From: Actinomadura geliboluensis
GTDB taxonomy: Bacteria > Actinomycetota > Actinomycetes > Streptosporangiales > Streptosporangiaceae
Direction of reading: 5' to 3'
Assembly: GCF_005889745.1 (NCBI RefSeq)
Contig: NZ_VCKZ01000037.1
Span: forward strand, 1 to 34,473
DNA length: 34,473 nucleotides
This document shows positions 7,871 to 14,824 of the stretch, in pieces (positions within the stretch are counted from its first letter, which is position 1; each line of letters opens with the position of its first letter). The position numbers were made by a program, and so were the translations under genes. Below the pieces are notes generated by a model. That model made no database searches. It had not been told where the DNA came from and saw only the letters and a list, made by a program, of their open reading frames with translations.

Positions 7871-9008
7871 GGCTTCCACGCGGGAGTCGTTCGCCGTGCC
7901 GTTCAACCGGGCGTTCGACGTGGCCCTGGTGGTCACGGTGGCGCTCTGGCAGGTCGGCGGAGCGGGCACGGCCCTGCTCACCTACATGGACTACTACCGC
8001 TCGTTCCGGCTGGCCGCCGCGCTCTGGGCGGCGCAGTGCCTGCTCGTCGCGGCGGCGTCGGTCCTCCTGCTCCGCAGGACGGGCCGCCGCGGCTGGACGG
8101 TGGTCCTCGCCGTGGCGGACCTGGCGACGGGGGTGGCGATGGCGGCCAACTGCCCGCCGGGCGAGCAGCTGAAGATCAACTGGGCGTGGGCGACGGTCGG
8201 GCTGATCGGCGTGCTGCTGCTCATGCACCGCCCGGTACGGGAGCTCATCGCGCTGCTGGCCGCGAACGCGGGCGCCGTCCTCGCCGGGCTGGTGTCCACG
8301 GGCGACCTGAACCGGCACGTGATCGCGGGGTTCGTCGTCCTGCTGTACGCGTCGGCCAGCATCCAGCTCACGATGGTCGGCGGCGCGCGCGTGTTCCGGT
8401 TCAGCGGCGGGGTGGCGGCCGCGGCGGCGGCCGACCGGTGGGAGATGGCCACCCGGGAGATGATCATCGCGGAGGTCTCGGCGGCGCGGCGGGACCGCTA
8501 CCGGGAGGCGGGCCGGCTCGTCACGCCCGTCCTGCGCGGGCTGGCCGACGGCAGCGCCGATCCGTCCGATCCGTCGCTGCGGCACCGCTGCGCCACCGCC
8601 GAGGCCATGCTCCGGCAGCTGCTGGCCGAGCACGAGGACATTCCGGATCCGCTGCTGCGGCTCCTCCAGCCGGGCGTGGACGAGGCGCTGCGCCGCGGTG
8701 TGGTGGTCGACCTGACCCTGGTCGGGGAGTCGCCGCCGCTGGACCAGGGGACCGCCGCGGCGCTCGCCGAGGTGCCGCTCACCGTGCTGGCGAGGACGCG
8801 GGCGCACACGCGGATCACCGTCGTCTCGACGGCCGCCGACCAGGTGAGCGTCTCGGTCCTCACCGACGACCCGGGCGCCGGCGACCTCACCCGCGACGCG
8901 GCCGCCGGGGACGCGGCCGCCGGGGACGCGGGGACCGCCGGCGTCGACCTCACGATCGATCATGACGGGGACCAGCTGTGGGTGGAGGCTCGATGGGCCA
9001 GACCGTGA
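7863..9008 (+). CDS. Membrane protein resembling a degenerate histidine kinase
   Basis: 381 aa. Residues about 15-185 carry five or six membrane segments, laid out like the preceding kinase. The cytosolic part starts with WEMATREMIIAEVSAARRDR and RYREAGRLVTPVLRGL, where a NarL-type kinase would have its H box, but no phosphoacceptor His-Asp is present. The following region (about 270-375) can be read as a collapsed ATPase fold but lacks the N box, the D-x-G-x-G and the G2 glycines. Near the C-terminus a 15-bp unit (GACGCGGCCGCCGGG) is tandemly repeated (8895-8924, with a partial third copy), giving AAAGD repeats. Its start lies inside the kinase gene and its end inside the regulator gene, so co-translation is likely. 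I infer a partner or modulator of the kinase that has lost catalysis; it could also simply be a membrane protein of unknown type. Confidence 0.7.
   Translation: MAEASTRESFAVPFNRAFDVALVVTVALWQVGGAGTALLTYMDYYRSFRLAAALWAAQCLLVAAASVLLLRRTGRRGWTVVLAVADLATGVAMAANCPPGEQLKINWAWATVGLIGVLLLMHRPVRELIALLAANAGAVLAGLVSTGDLNRHVIAGFVVLLYASASIQLTMVGGARVFRFSGGVAAAAAADRWEMATREMIIAEVSAARRDRYREAGRLVTPVLRGLADGSADPSDPSLRHRCATAEAMLRQLLAEHEDIPDPLLRLLQPGVDEALRRGVVVDLTLVGESPPLDQGTAAALAEVPLTVLARTRAHTRITVVSTAADQVSVSVLTDDPGAGDLTRDAAAGDAAAGDAGTAGVDLTIDHDGDQLWVEARWARP
8895..8930 (+). repeat. 15-bp tandem repeat inside the pseudo-kinase gene
   Basis: Two perfect copies of GACGCGGCCGCCGGG (8895-8909, 8910-8924) followed by GACGCG. 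They encode a low-complexity Asp/Ala/Gly linker and do not break the frame. Slippage here would change linker length by five residues. Confidence 0.85.
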
Positions 9009-9646
9009 CCATCGCGGTCATCGACGACCAGGACGTCGTGCTGACGGGGATCAGGACGTGGGTCGCGGAGGACGCGGGGCGGCGCGTCGAGATCGTCCAT
9101 GTCGGGCCCGACCTGGCCGACGTGGACACCGGCCCGGCCGCGGCGGCCGACGTCCTGGTGGTCGACCTGCGCATCGACGGGGAGCTCGTCTTCGACCGCA
9201 TCGCCGAGCTCGCGGCCGCGGGCCGCAAGATCGTGGTGTTCTCCCAGCACACCGAGCCGGACGTCATCCACCACGCCGAGCTGGCCGGTGCCCGCGCCTA
9301 CATCACCAAGGACTCCAACGAGGGCCGGGCCCACCTCATCGAGGCGATACTGACGGTGGCCGCCGGCGGGAGGTACACCACCCCGTCCCAGGCCGGGGCC
9401 ATGCTCGCCGCGAACGAGAGCCTCAACGGCACGCCCCGGTTCTCCGAGCAGGAGCTGCGGACGATGCGCCTGTGGCTCGGCGGCCTCACCCGCGCGGGCG
9501 TCGCCCGCCAGATGGGCATCAGCGAGCACACGGTCAAGCAGTACTTGGAACGCGCCCGGGAGAAGTACTCCCGGCTGGGACGGGAGGCGACGACCCGCGT
9601 CGACCTCTACCGCGAGGCGCGCCGCGACGGAATCGTCATCGACTGA
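8993..9646 (+). CDS. Response regulator, NarL/LuxR (FixJ) type
   Basis: 217 aa from the ATG at 8993, chosen because GGAGG (8984-8988) lies 4 nt upstream; a GTG at 8978 is the alternative. The receiver domain (about 1-120) has the acidic pair Asp11/Asp12 in AVIDDQD, the phosphoacceptor Asp58 in VLVVDLRID and the conserved Lys106 in YITKDS. The C-terminal half carries a LuxR-type helix-turn-helix: SEQELRTMRLWLGGLTRAGV followed by ARQMGISEHTVKQYLERARE. It overlaps the preceding gene by 16 bp and closes the sensor operon. Likely role: transcriptional output of the neighbouring kinase, possibly on the divergent small gene, the LmbU genes or the mbtH promoter. Targets are not visible from sequence. 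Confidence 0.9.
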   Translation: MGQTVTIAVIDDQDVVLTGIRTWVAEDAGRRVEIVHVGPDLADVDTGPAAAADVLVVDLRIDGELVFDRIAELAAAGRKIVVFSQHTEPDVIHHAELAGARAYITKDSNEGRAHLIEAILTVAAGGRYTTPSQAGAMLAANESLNGTPRFSEQELRTMRLWLGGLTRAGVARQMGISEHTVKQYLERAREKYSRLGREATTRVDLYREARRDGIVID

Positions 9647-9834
9647 GGCCGTCCGGCGCCGCCGCGCGGCCGCCGCCGCGCGAACGTGAATTCGGCCGGA
9701 AGAATGGCTGAATTCGCATTCGAGGGAGCATGTCCTGATGCTGCTGGTCCGGTCATGCTTACACAGAACATCGGTGAGGTAAAGGGTCGGTAGACGGCCG
9801 TCCGCCGGCCATCCGCCGCCCGCTTGCCCGCCCC

Positions 9835-9863
9835 TTGTGGCATTCGAGGGCGAGTCGTACGGT
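9835..9863 (+). promoter_or_regulatory. Possible promoter of the NRPS operon
   Basis: TTGTGG (9835-9840) and TACGGT (9858-9863) are separated by 17 bp, an acceptable vegetative-type pair for an actinomycete. The palindrome at 9898-9917 would then lie about 30 bp downstream of the transcription start. The match is modest and one copy of CATTCGAGGG lies in the spacer. Confidence 0.3.
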
Positions 9864-9897
9864 GGCGACAGCTTTACCGGGCCGGCGCGGCCGCCGG

Positions 9898-9917
9898 GTG
9901 TCCTGTCGACGGGACAC
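9898..9917. promoter_or_regulatory. 20-bp palindromic operator candidate, site B (upstream of mbtH)
   Basis: GTGTCCTGTCGACGGGACAC, a palindrome with one mismatched pair; adding the flanking G and C gives 22 bp. It shares TGTCC-N8-RGACAC with sites A (5203-5222) and C (13515-13534). It lies 130 bp upstream of the mbtH start, in the leader of the long biosynthetic operon, the expected position for a pathway-specific regulator. Confidence 0.7.
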
Positions 9918-10047
9918 CGCCGAAATGGCAAGCCCATAACGGCCCGGCTGAATTCCCATCCCCAGTCACCGCTCGACGTTTATGGATGCCGCCTGCCCGG
10001 GCGGTCTTCCGATTCCGCATCGCGTCGCAACGCCAAGGACGGTCGCC

Positions 10048-10263
10048 ATGAGCACGAACCCCTTCGACGACGAGGCCGGCCGCTTCTTCGTCGTGGTCAA
10101 CGACGAGGACCAGCACTCCCTGTGGCCGGCGTTCGCCGCCGTCCCCGCGGGCTGGCGGGAGGTCTTCGGTGAGGCGTCCAGAGCCGAGTGCCTGGAGTAC
10201 GTCGAGAAGCACTGGACCGACATGCGCCCGCGGAGCCTCCGGGAGGCCATGGCCGCGGACTGA
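10048..10263 (+). CDS. MbtH-family NRPS accessory protein
   Basis: 71 aa, the usual length of the family. The sequence ([20 protein letters not shown], then [28 protein letters not shown] and WTDMRPRSL) has the conserved NPFDD, SLWP, P-GW and WTD-RP signatures. MbtH proteins bind adenylation domains and are often needed for their folding and activity, so this one is expected to serve the A domains encoded downstream. AAGGAC lies about 8 nt upstream of the ATG. It is the first gene of the plus-strand biosynthetic run. Confidence 0.96.
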   Translation: MSTNPFDDEAGRFFVVVNDEDQHSLWPAFAAVPAGWREVFGEASRAECLEYVEKHWTDMRPRSLREAMAAD

Positions 10264-10296
10264 CGCGGACCGGATGCTGCGGAGGAGTGGATCGCG

Positions 10297-10950
10297 ATGT
10301 TCGTGCCCGCCATGTACCGGGAGCCCGACGTCCGGTGGATCGTCGAGTTGATGCGGCGGAACCCGCTGGCCCTGCTGATGACCAACGGCGACGACGCCGA
10401 GGGCCCCTACGCCACGCACCTGCCGGTCATCCCGGACCGGCTGCCCGCCGACGGGTCCGCGGACCTTGCCGGGGCGACGCTGCTCGGCCACATGAACCGG
10501 GCCAACCCCCAGTGGAAGGCGCTGCGTTCCGGCACGCCCGGGGTGCTGAGCTTCGCGGGCCCGCACGCGTACGTCTCGCCGACGCTGTACCCGGTCACTC
10601 CGTCCGCGCCGACCTGGAACTACACGGCCGCGCAGCTGCGCGGCGTGATCGACACGATCGACTCCGACGAGGAGACGCTGTCCGTGGTGCGCTCCACCGT
10701 CCGGGTCCTGGAGGGCGACTTCGGACGCGACTGGGACATGACCGGGTCGATCGGCCATTTCCGCCGGATCCTGCCCGGGGTGGGCGCGTTCCGGTTCACC
10801 GTCACCCGGGCCGAGGCGATCTTCAAGCTCAGCCAGGAGCAGAGCGCCGAGACGCGGGACCGGGTGTGCCGCCACTTCGCCCGGGAGGGGGCCGGGCGGC
10901 AGCGGGAGGTCGCGGAGTACATGAACAGGCTGACCGAAGGGGAGCTGTGA
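10297..10950 (+). CDS. PaiB-fold protein, probable KtzT-type piperazate synthase
   Basis: 217 aa, preceded by GGAGGAG. The sequence has the PaiB/FMN-binding split-barrel pattern: MFVPAMYREPDVRW, ATHLPVIPD, GHMNRANPQWKAL, AYVSPTLYP, PTWNYTAAQLRG. Members are routinely annotated as FMN-binding negative regulators. KtzT of the kutzneride pathway belongs here and is a haem enzyme that closes the N-N bond of N5-hydroxyornithine to form piperazate (published; recalled from memory). Three things favour the enzyme reading: its place between mbtH and NRPS genes, the piperazate-like code of the first NRPS1 adenylation domain, and the lack of a DNA-binding domain. The enzyme that makes the substrate, a KtzI-type ornithine N-hydroxylase, is not in the window. 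Its TGA overlaps the GTG of the next gene by 3 nt. Alternative: a true PaiB-like protein. Confidence 0.75.
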   Translation: MFVPAMYREPDVRWIVELMRRNPLALLMTNGDDAEGPYATHLPVIPDRLPADGSADLAGATLLGHMNRANPQWKALRSGTPGVLSFAGPHAYVSPTLYPVTPSAPTWNYTAAQLRGVIDTIDSDEETLSVVRSTVRVLEGDFGRDWDMTGSIGHFRRILPGVGAFRFTVTRAEAIFKLSQEQSAETRDRVCRHFAREGAGRQREVAEYMNRLTEGEL

Positions 10951-11672
10951 GTACGACGAACGGTTACAAGGCCGCGCCGGCGGCGATCGGCGGGGAGGCC
11001 GCGCAGCGCGACGTGGTCCTGCCCTTCGTGGGGAAGCAGGCGACGGCGCGCAAGTCGGGGATGGTCTTCGCGCAGAACCTGCCGGAGCGGTCCTGGGAGC
11101 AGATCGGCACCAACCTGCGCGAGCTGGCGAACTCCTCGGCCTGGTGGCTCGCCGACTGGCTGATCTTCGGGGAGTCGGCGTACGGATGGCGCCGCTACCG
11201 GGAGGCGATCGACCGGACGGGCCTCGACTACCAGACCCTGCGCAACTACGCGTGGGTGGCGCGGCGGTTCGAGCACCACCGCAGGCGGGACGGCCTCAGT
11301 TTCGCCCACCACGCCGAGGTGACGCGCCTTTCGCCGCCCGAGCAGGACTACTGGCTGCGCAAGGCCGAGGAGCAGAAGTGGTCGCGCAACGAGCTGCGCA
11401 GGGCGGTCCGCGAGAGCCTCGCCGAGCAGAGCCCCGGCCTCCGCGGGGACGGCGAGGAGCGCGGCGGCCGCCGGAAGGAGCTCCCTGCGGACGGCGGGGA
11501 CGAGCGGCGCAGGGCCGAGGTGCGCCTGGCCGAGAAGCAGAAGGTCACGCTCACCATCGAGCTGTCCGACCACCAGCTCGACTGCTACTCGAAGGTGGCG
11601 GCTGCGCACGGCCTCTCCGTCGACCAGTGGGCGACGCGGGTACTCGACGCCGCCGACCGGCGCACGGCCTGA
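10947..11672 (+). CDS. LmbU/NovE-family regulator, paralogue 2
   Basis: 241 aa from the GTG at 10947, which overlaps the stop of the preceding gene (GTGA) and has GAAGGGGAG just upstream. Core residues about 62-155 read NSSAWWLADWLIFGE, YQTLRNYAWVARRFE, LSFAHHAEVTRLS and EQDYWLRKAEEQKWS, parallel to paralogue 1 (4486-5139). It has a longer N-terminus and a charged linker (about 170-205, rich in Arg/Glu/Gly) before a C-terminal helical piece. LmbU-type proteins are pathway-specific DNA-binding regulators; this one sits inside the biosynthetic operon, which would allow feedback on its own transcription. Unlike paralogue 1 it has no TTA codon that I could find. Confidence 0.87.
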   Translation: MSTTNGYKAAPAAIGGEAAQRDVVLPFVGKQATARKSGMVFAQNLPERSWEQIGTNLRELANSSAWWLADWLIFGESAYGWRRYREAIDRTGLDYQTLRNYAWVARRFEHHRRRDGLSFAHHAEVTRLSPPEQDYWLRKAEEQKWSRNELRRAVRESLAEQSPGLRGDGEERGGRRKELPADGGDERRRAEVRLAEKQKVTLTIELSDHQLDCYSKVAAAHGLSVDQWATRVLDAADRRTA

Positions 11673-11697
11673 CCGCCCGTCACATCGGAGCCAGCTG

Positions 11698-13263
11698 ATG
11701 ATCCTTCAGGGAAAGCAGGTCCCGCTGCCCCCGGCGCCCGTGCCCCACCACCGGTTCGAGGCGCACGCGGAGACGGCCCCCGATGCCGTCGCGGTCGTCT
11801 GCGGCGAGCGGCGGGTGACGTACGCGGAGCTGGACGCGCGGGCCAACCGGTTCGCCCATCTCCTCGCGGCGCGCGGACACGGGCGGGGCGCGAAGGTCGG
11901 CATCTGCCTCGACTACTCGGTGGACATGCTCGTCGCCGTCCTCGGCACGCTCAAGGCGGGCGCGGCCTACGTGCCGCTCGACCCGTCCTACCCGGCGGAG
12001 AGGCTCCGGCTGCTGCTGGGGCAGATCCCCGATCTCGTCCTGATCGTGGCGTCCCCGGCGACGGCCGGGATGGTCGAGTCGGCGGCCGTCGAGGTCATCG
12101 ACCTCGGACGCCCGCCCGGCGGCCTGGCGGACCTCCCGGAGACCCGCCCCGGCGTCTCCGTCACCGGGGACGACGTGTGCTACGCGGTCTTCACGTCCGG
12201 GTCGACCGGTACGCCGAAGCTGACCGCGGTGCGGCACGAGGGCTGGTTCAACCTGATGAACTGGCTGATGATCGAGTACGGCCTGCACCGCGGGTCGCAC
12301 AACCTGGTCGTCAGCGCGTTCGGCTTCGACCTGTCCCAGCGCAGCCTGATGACGCCGTTGTTCTGCGGCGCCACGCAGCACCTGATGACGAGCAGGAACT
12401 TCGACGCCCTGCTGGCGTACCGCATGCTGAACGAGCACGACGTCCGCGTGGTGCACTGCGCGTCCAGCACGCTGTACCTGCTGGTGGACTGGGAGACCGC
12501 CCGCGGCGGGAACGCGCTCGCCGGGCTGGACTACGTGCTGTTCGGCGGGGAACCGCTGAAGGTCGAACGGATCTGGGAGTGGGCGCGGCGCGAGGACAAC
12601 GCGTGCACGCTCCTGCACCAGTACGGCGTCGCCGAGTGCACGGACGTCGCGACGTCGTTCGACCTGGCCGGTTACCGGCCCGGCGAACACGACATCGCGC
12701 CGGTCGGCAGGCCGGCCCACAACACCGGCATCCATCTTCTCGACGAGCGGATGAACGGCGTCGGGCCGGGGGAGTACGGGGAGGTCTTCATCTCCGGAGC
12801 CGGCGTCGGCGCGGGCTACCTCAACGGCGGCGGCCCCGAGCCGGCGCGGTTCACCACGGTCATGGTCGAGGGCGAGCCGCGCAGGATGTACCGCACGGGC
12901 GACCGCGGTTACGTGAACGCCGAGGGGGACCTCGTCGTCGCCGGCCGGATGGACGCGCAGGTGAAGGTGCGGGGCATGCGCATCGATCCCGCCGACATCG
13001 AGCGCGCGCTCGCCAGGCTGCCCGGCGTCCGGGAGGCCGCCGTGGTCACCGCCCCCACGGACGCCGGTGAGGTCGAGCTGGTCGCGTTCCTCGTGCCCGA
13101 GGGCGGCGATCTCGCCGCGGACGACGTCCGCGCCCGGCTGCTCGAAACGCTGCCGCGGAACATGGTCCCGGCGCGGTGCCTCAACATTCCCCGGCTCCCG
13201 TTGAGCCCGCACGGAAAGGTCGACCGCAAAGAACTCGCCGACTCGTGCAGGACGGGACTGTGA
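11698..13263 (+). CDS. Stand-alone NRPS adenylation protein
   Basis: 521 aa, a single adenylation domain of normal length with no carrier domain. Core motifs: [19 protein letters not shown] (A2), [11 protein letters not shown] (A3), FGFDLSQRSLMTP (A4), HQYGVAECTD (A5), MYRTGDRGY (A7, with Arg for the usual Leu), GRMDAQVKVRGMRID (A8) and SPHGKVDRKEL (A10). It should activate an amino acid with ATP and load it onto the free carrier protein encoded next, whose start overlaps its stop (TGATG). A manual reading of the pocket gives roughly D-L-R-H-L-G-Q-D-V-K, which I cannot match to a known substrate. The FDLSQ style reminds me of stand-alone prolyl ligases (PltF/AnaC type), but this is weak. GGAG lies upstream of the ATG. 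Confidence 0.9.
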   Translation: MILQGKQVPLPPAPVPHHRFEAHAETAPDAVAVVCGERRVTYAELDARANRFAHLLAARGHGRGAKVGICLDYSVDMLVAVLGTLKAGAAYVPLDPSYPAERLRLLLGQIPDLVLIVASPATAGMVESAAVEVIDLGRPPGGLADLPETRPGVSVTGDDVCYAVFTSGSTGTPKLTAVRHEGWFNLMNWLMIEYGLHRGSHNLVVSAFGFDLSQRSLMTPLFCGATQHLMTSRNFDALLAYRMLNEHDVRVVHCASSTLYLLVDWETARGGNALAGLDYVLFGGEPLKVERIWEWARREDNACTLLHQYGVAECTDVATSFDLAGYRPGEHDIAPVGRPAHNTGIHLLDERMNGVGPGEYGEVFISGAGVGAGYLNGGGPEPARFTTVMVEGEPRRMYRTGDRGYVNAEGDLVVAGRMDAQVKVRGMRIDPADIERALARLPGVREAAVVTAPTDAGEVELVAFLVPEGGDLAADDVRARLLETLPRNMVPARCLNIPRLPLSPHGKVDRKELADSCRTGL

Positions 13264-13490
13264 TGATCTCCGAAAAGGTGCGCGCCATCTGGTGCCGCGA
13301 ACTCCGACGCGACGACGTGGCGGACGACGACGATTTCTTCGCCCTGGGCGGCCAGTCCGTGATCATGGCCCGAATCCAGGCCGCCTTCGTCGCGGAACTG
13401 GGCGTCGAGGTACCGGTCGACCAGATGTTCCTCAACCCGACCGTGGCCTCTGTTTCCGCGTACATCGAATCCCTGGATCCGGCGACCTGA
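13263..13490 (+). CDS. Free-standing peptidyl carrier protein
   Basis: 75 aa beginning MISEKVRAIWCRELRRDDV. The phosphopantetheine attachment motif is [17 protein letters not shown], with Ser32 as the modified residue; GGQS replaces the common GGHS/GGDS. The ATG shares its first base with the last base of the adenylation gene's stop, so the two are translationally coupled. Expected role: carries the residue activated by the stand-alone A protein, presents it to the flavoprotein, and then donates it to the N-terminal condensation domain of NRPS1. Confidence 0.93.
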   Translation: MISEKVRAIWCRELRRDDVADDDDFFALGGQSVIMARIQAAFVAELGVEVPVDQMFLNPTVASVSAYIESLDPAT

Positions 13491-13514
13491 CAGCGGCGAC
13501 CCTGGTCCCGGTCC

Positions 13515-13534
13515 GTGTCCCGCCGGCGAGACAC
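13515..13534. promoter_or_regulatory. 20-bp palindromic operator candidate, site C (upstream of flavoprotein gene)
   Basis: GTGTCCCGCCGGCGAGACAC, a palindrome with one mismatched pair and a CGCCGGCG centre. It lies in the 103-bp gap between the carrier protein and flavoprotein genes, the largest gap in the operon, 59 bp before the ATG. It matches sites A and B in the outer TGTCC/GACAC arms and the central C-G. It may mark an internal promoter for the flavoprotein and NRPS genes. Confidence 0.65.
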
Positions 13535-13593
13535 ATTCCTTTCGCCGGGCCTGCTGACCGTTCCCCCGATGCCCACTTCTCAGGAGAGGCGCC

Positions 13594-14781
13594 ATGTACG
13601 ACGTGATTGTCATCGGTGCCCGTTGCGCGGGTTCGCCGGCGGCCATGTTGTTCGCCCGGCAGGGGTACCGCGTCCTGCTCCTGGAGAAGGCGCGGTTCCC
13701 CCAGGACACGCTGTCCTCGCATTACATCCACCAGCCGGGCGTGGCACTCCTCGCCAGGTGGGACCTGCTCGGCGAGCTCCGCCGCGCGGGCTGCCGGCCG
13801 ATCGACCACGAGAGCTACGACGGGCCCGGCGTCCGGCTGGACGGCTTCTCCCTGCCGGTCGACGGCCACCGGACGACGTACGCGCCCCGCCGGTTCGTGC
13901 TCGACCCGATCCTGGCCGGCGGCGCCGTCGCGGCCGGGGCGGAGTTCCAGGAGTCCTGCGCGGTCACCGACCTGCTGCACGAGGGCGGCCGGGTCGCCGG
14001 CGTCCGGTACACGACGCCCGGCGGCGCCGAGGCGACCGAGCGGGCGCGGCTGGTCGTCGGCGCGGACGGCATGCGGTCGCTGGTGGCGCGCAAGACCCGC
14101 GCGCCGAACGTCATCGAGCACCCGCGGATGACCTGCGTCTACTACAGCTACTGGTCCGGGGTCCCCGCGCACATGGAGCTGTACGAGCGGCCCGGGCGCT
14201 GGGTCGTCGCCATCCCCACCAACGACGACCTCACGCTGATCATGACCTATTTCCCGCAGGACGAGTTCGCCAAGGTCCGTACCGCGGTGGAGCCGTCCTA
14301 CCTCGGAGCCCTCCGCACGACGGCGCCCGAGCTGTACGACCGGATGTCGGCCGGCGCGCGCGTGGAGCAGATGTACGGCACGGGCCATCAGGAGAACTTC
14401 TTCCGCAAGGCACACGGGCCCGGATGGGTGCTGCTCGGGGACGCGCTGCACCACAAGGACTCCATCACCGCCCGCGGGATCACCGACGCGTTCCTCCAGG
14501 CCCAGTCGCTCACGGACCACATCGGGCAGGGCCTGCACGACGACGCCGCGCTCGACGCGGCGCTGAACCGCTTCGAGAACGACCTGAACGACGACTTCCT
14601 CGACCTCTACCAGGGCGTGCTCAACGTGGCCGAGCTCAAGCCCGAAGGGCGGACCGAGATGTTGCGGAAACTGGTCGGCCACCAGGAGCTGATCGACCGG
14701 TACTTCTCCACGGTGTCGGGCGCTTGCTCGTTCGACGACTTCTACAACGCCGAACTCTTGACGGTGCTCGACCAGAGCTGA
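13594..14781 (+). CDS. FAD-dependent oxidoreductase (geranylgeranyl-reductase/monooxygenase-like)
   Basis: 395 aa, with GGAG about 8 nt before the ATG. The N-terminal Rossmann motif is [20 protein letters not shown], followed by [20 protein letters not shown] and later [13 protein letters not shown] and [19 protein letters not shown], which bind the FAD. This is the broad class A flavoprotein family holding aromatic hydroxylases, geranylgeranyl reductases and flavin halogenases. The W-x-W-x-I-P halogenase motif is absent, and it is not a KtzI/SidA-type N-hydroxylase, which has a different length and motif pattern. Its place directly after a stand-alone A/PCP pair suggests it oxidises or hydroxylates the carrier-bound residue before transfer to NRPS1. 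The reaction itself cannot be told from sequence. Confidence 0.83.
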   Translation: MYDVIVIGARCAGSPAAMLFARQGYRVLLLEKARFPQDTLSSHYIHQPGVALLARWDLLGELRRAGCRPIDHESYDGPGVRLDGFSLPVDGHRTTYAPRRFVLDPILAGGAVAAGAEFQESCAVTDLLHEGGRVAGVRYTTPGGAEATERARLVVGADGMRSLVARKTRAPNVIEHPRMTCVYYSYWSGVPAHMELYERPGRWVVAIPTNDDLTLIMTYFPQDEFAKVRTAVEPSYLGALRTTAPELYDRMSAGARVEQMYGTGHQENFFRKAHGPGWVLLGDALHHKDSITARGITDAFLQAQSLTDHIGQGLHDDAALDAALNRFENDLNDDFLDLYQGVLNVAELKPEGRTEMLRKLVGHQELIDRYFSTVSGACSFDDFYNAELLTVLDQS

Positions 14782-14824
14782 GCGGCGGATCGGTTCCCGC
14801 CGGTCCCGCCGAATTGGAGACAGA

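Larger units (their letters stand above)
9647..10047. other. Leader region of the biosynthetic operon
   Basis: About 400 bp without a supported gene. The first 40 bp are a run of CG-rich self-complementary sequence (the palindrome GCCGCGCGGC at 9661-9670) that may end the sensor operon. The rest holds a 10-bp direct repeat CATTCGAGGG (9717-9726 and 9841-9850), a promoter-like pair at 9835-9863 and the 20-bp palindrome at 9898-9917, all upstream of mbtH. Confidence 0.5.

Noticed and set aside
10297..10950. Plain PaiB-type transcriptional regulator
   Set aside because: No DNA-binding domain is visible and the NRPS context with a piperazate-like A domain fits the KtzT enzyme better; kept as the alternative.
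13594..14781. Flavin-dependent halogenase or KtzI-type N-hydroxylase
   Set aside because: The W-x-W-x-I-P halogenase motif is missing, and the N-terminal and C-terminal motifs are those of the class A/geranylgeranyl-reductase-like group rather than SidA/KtzI.
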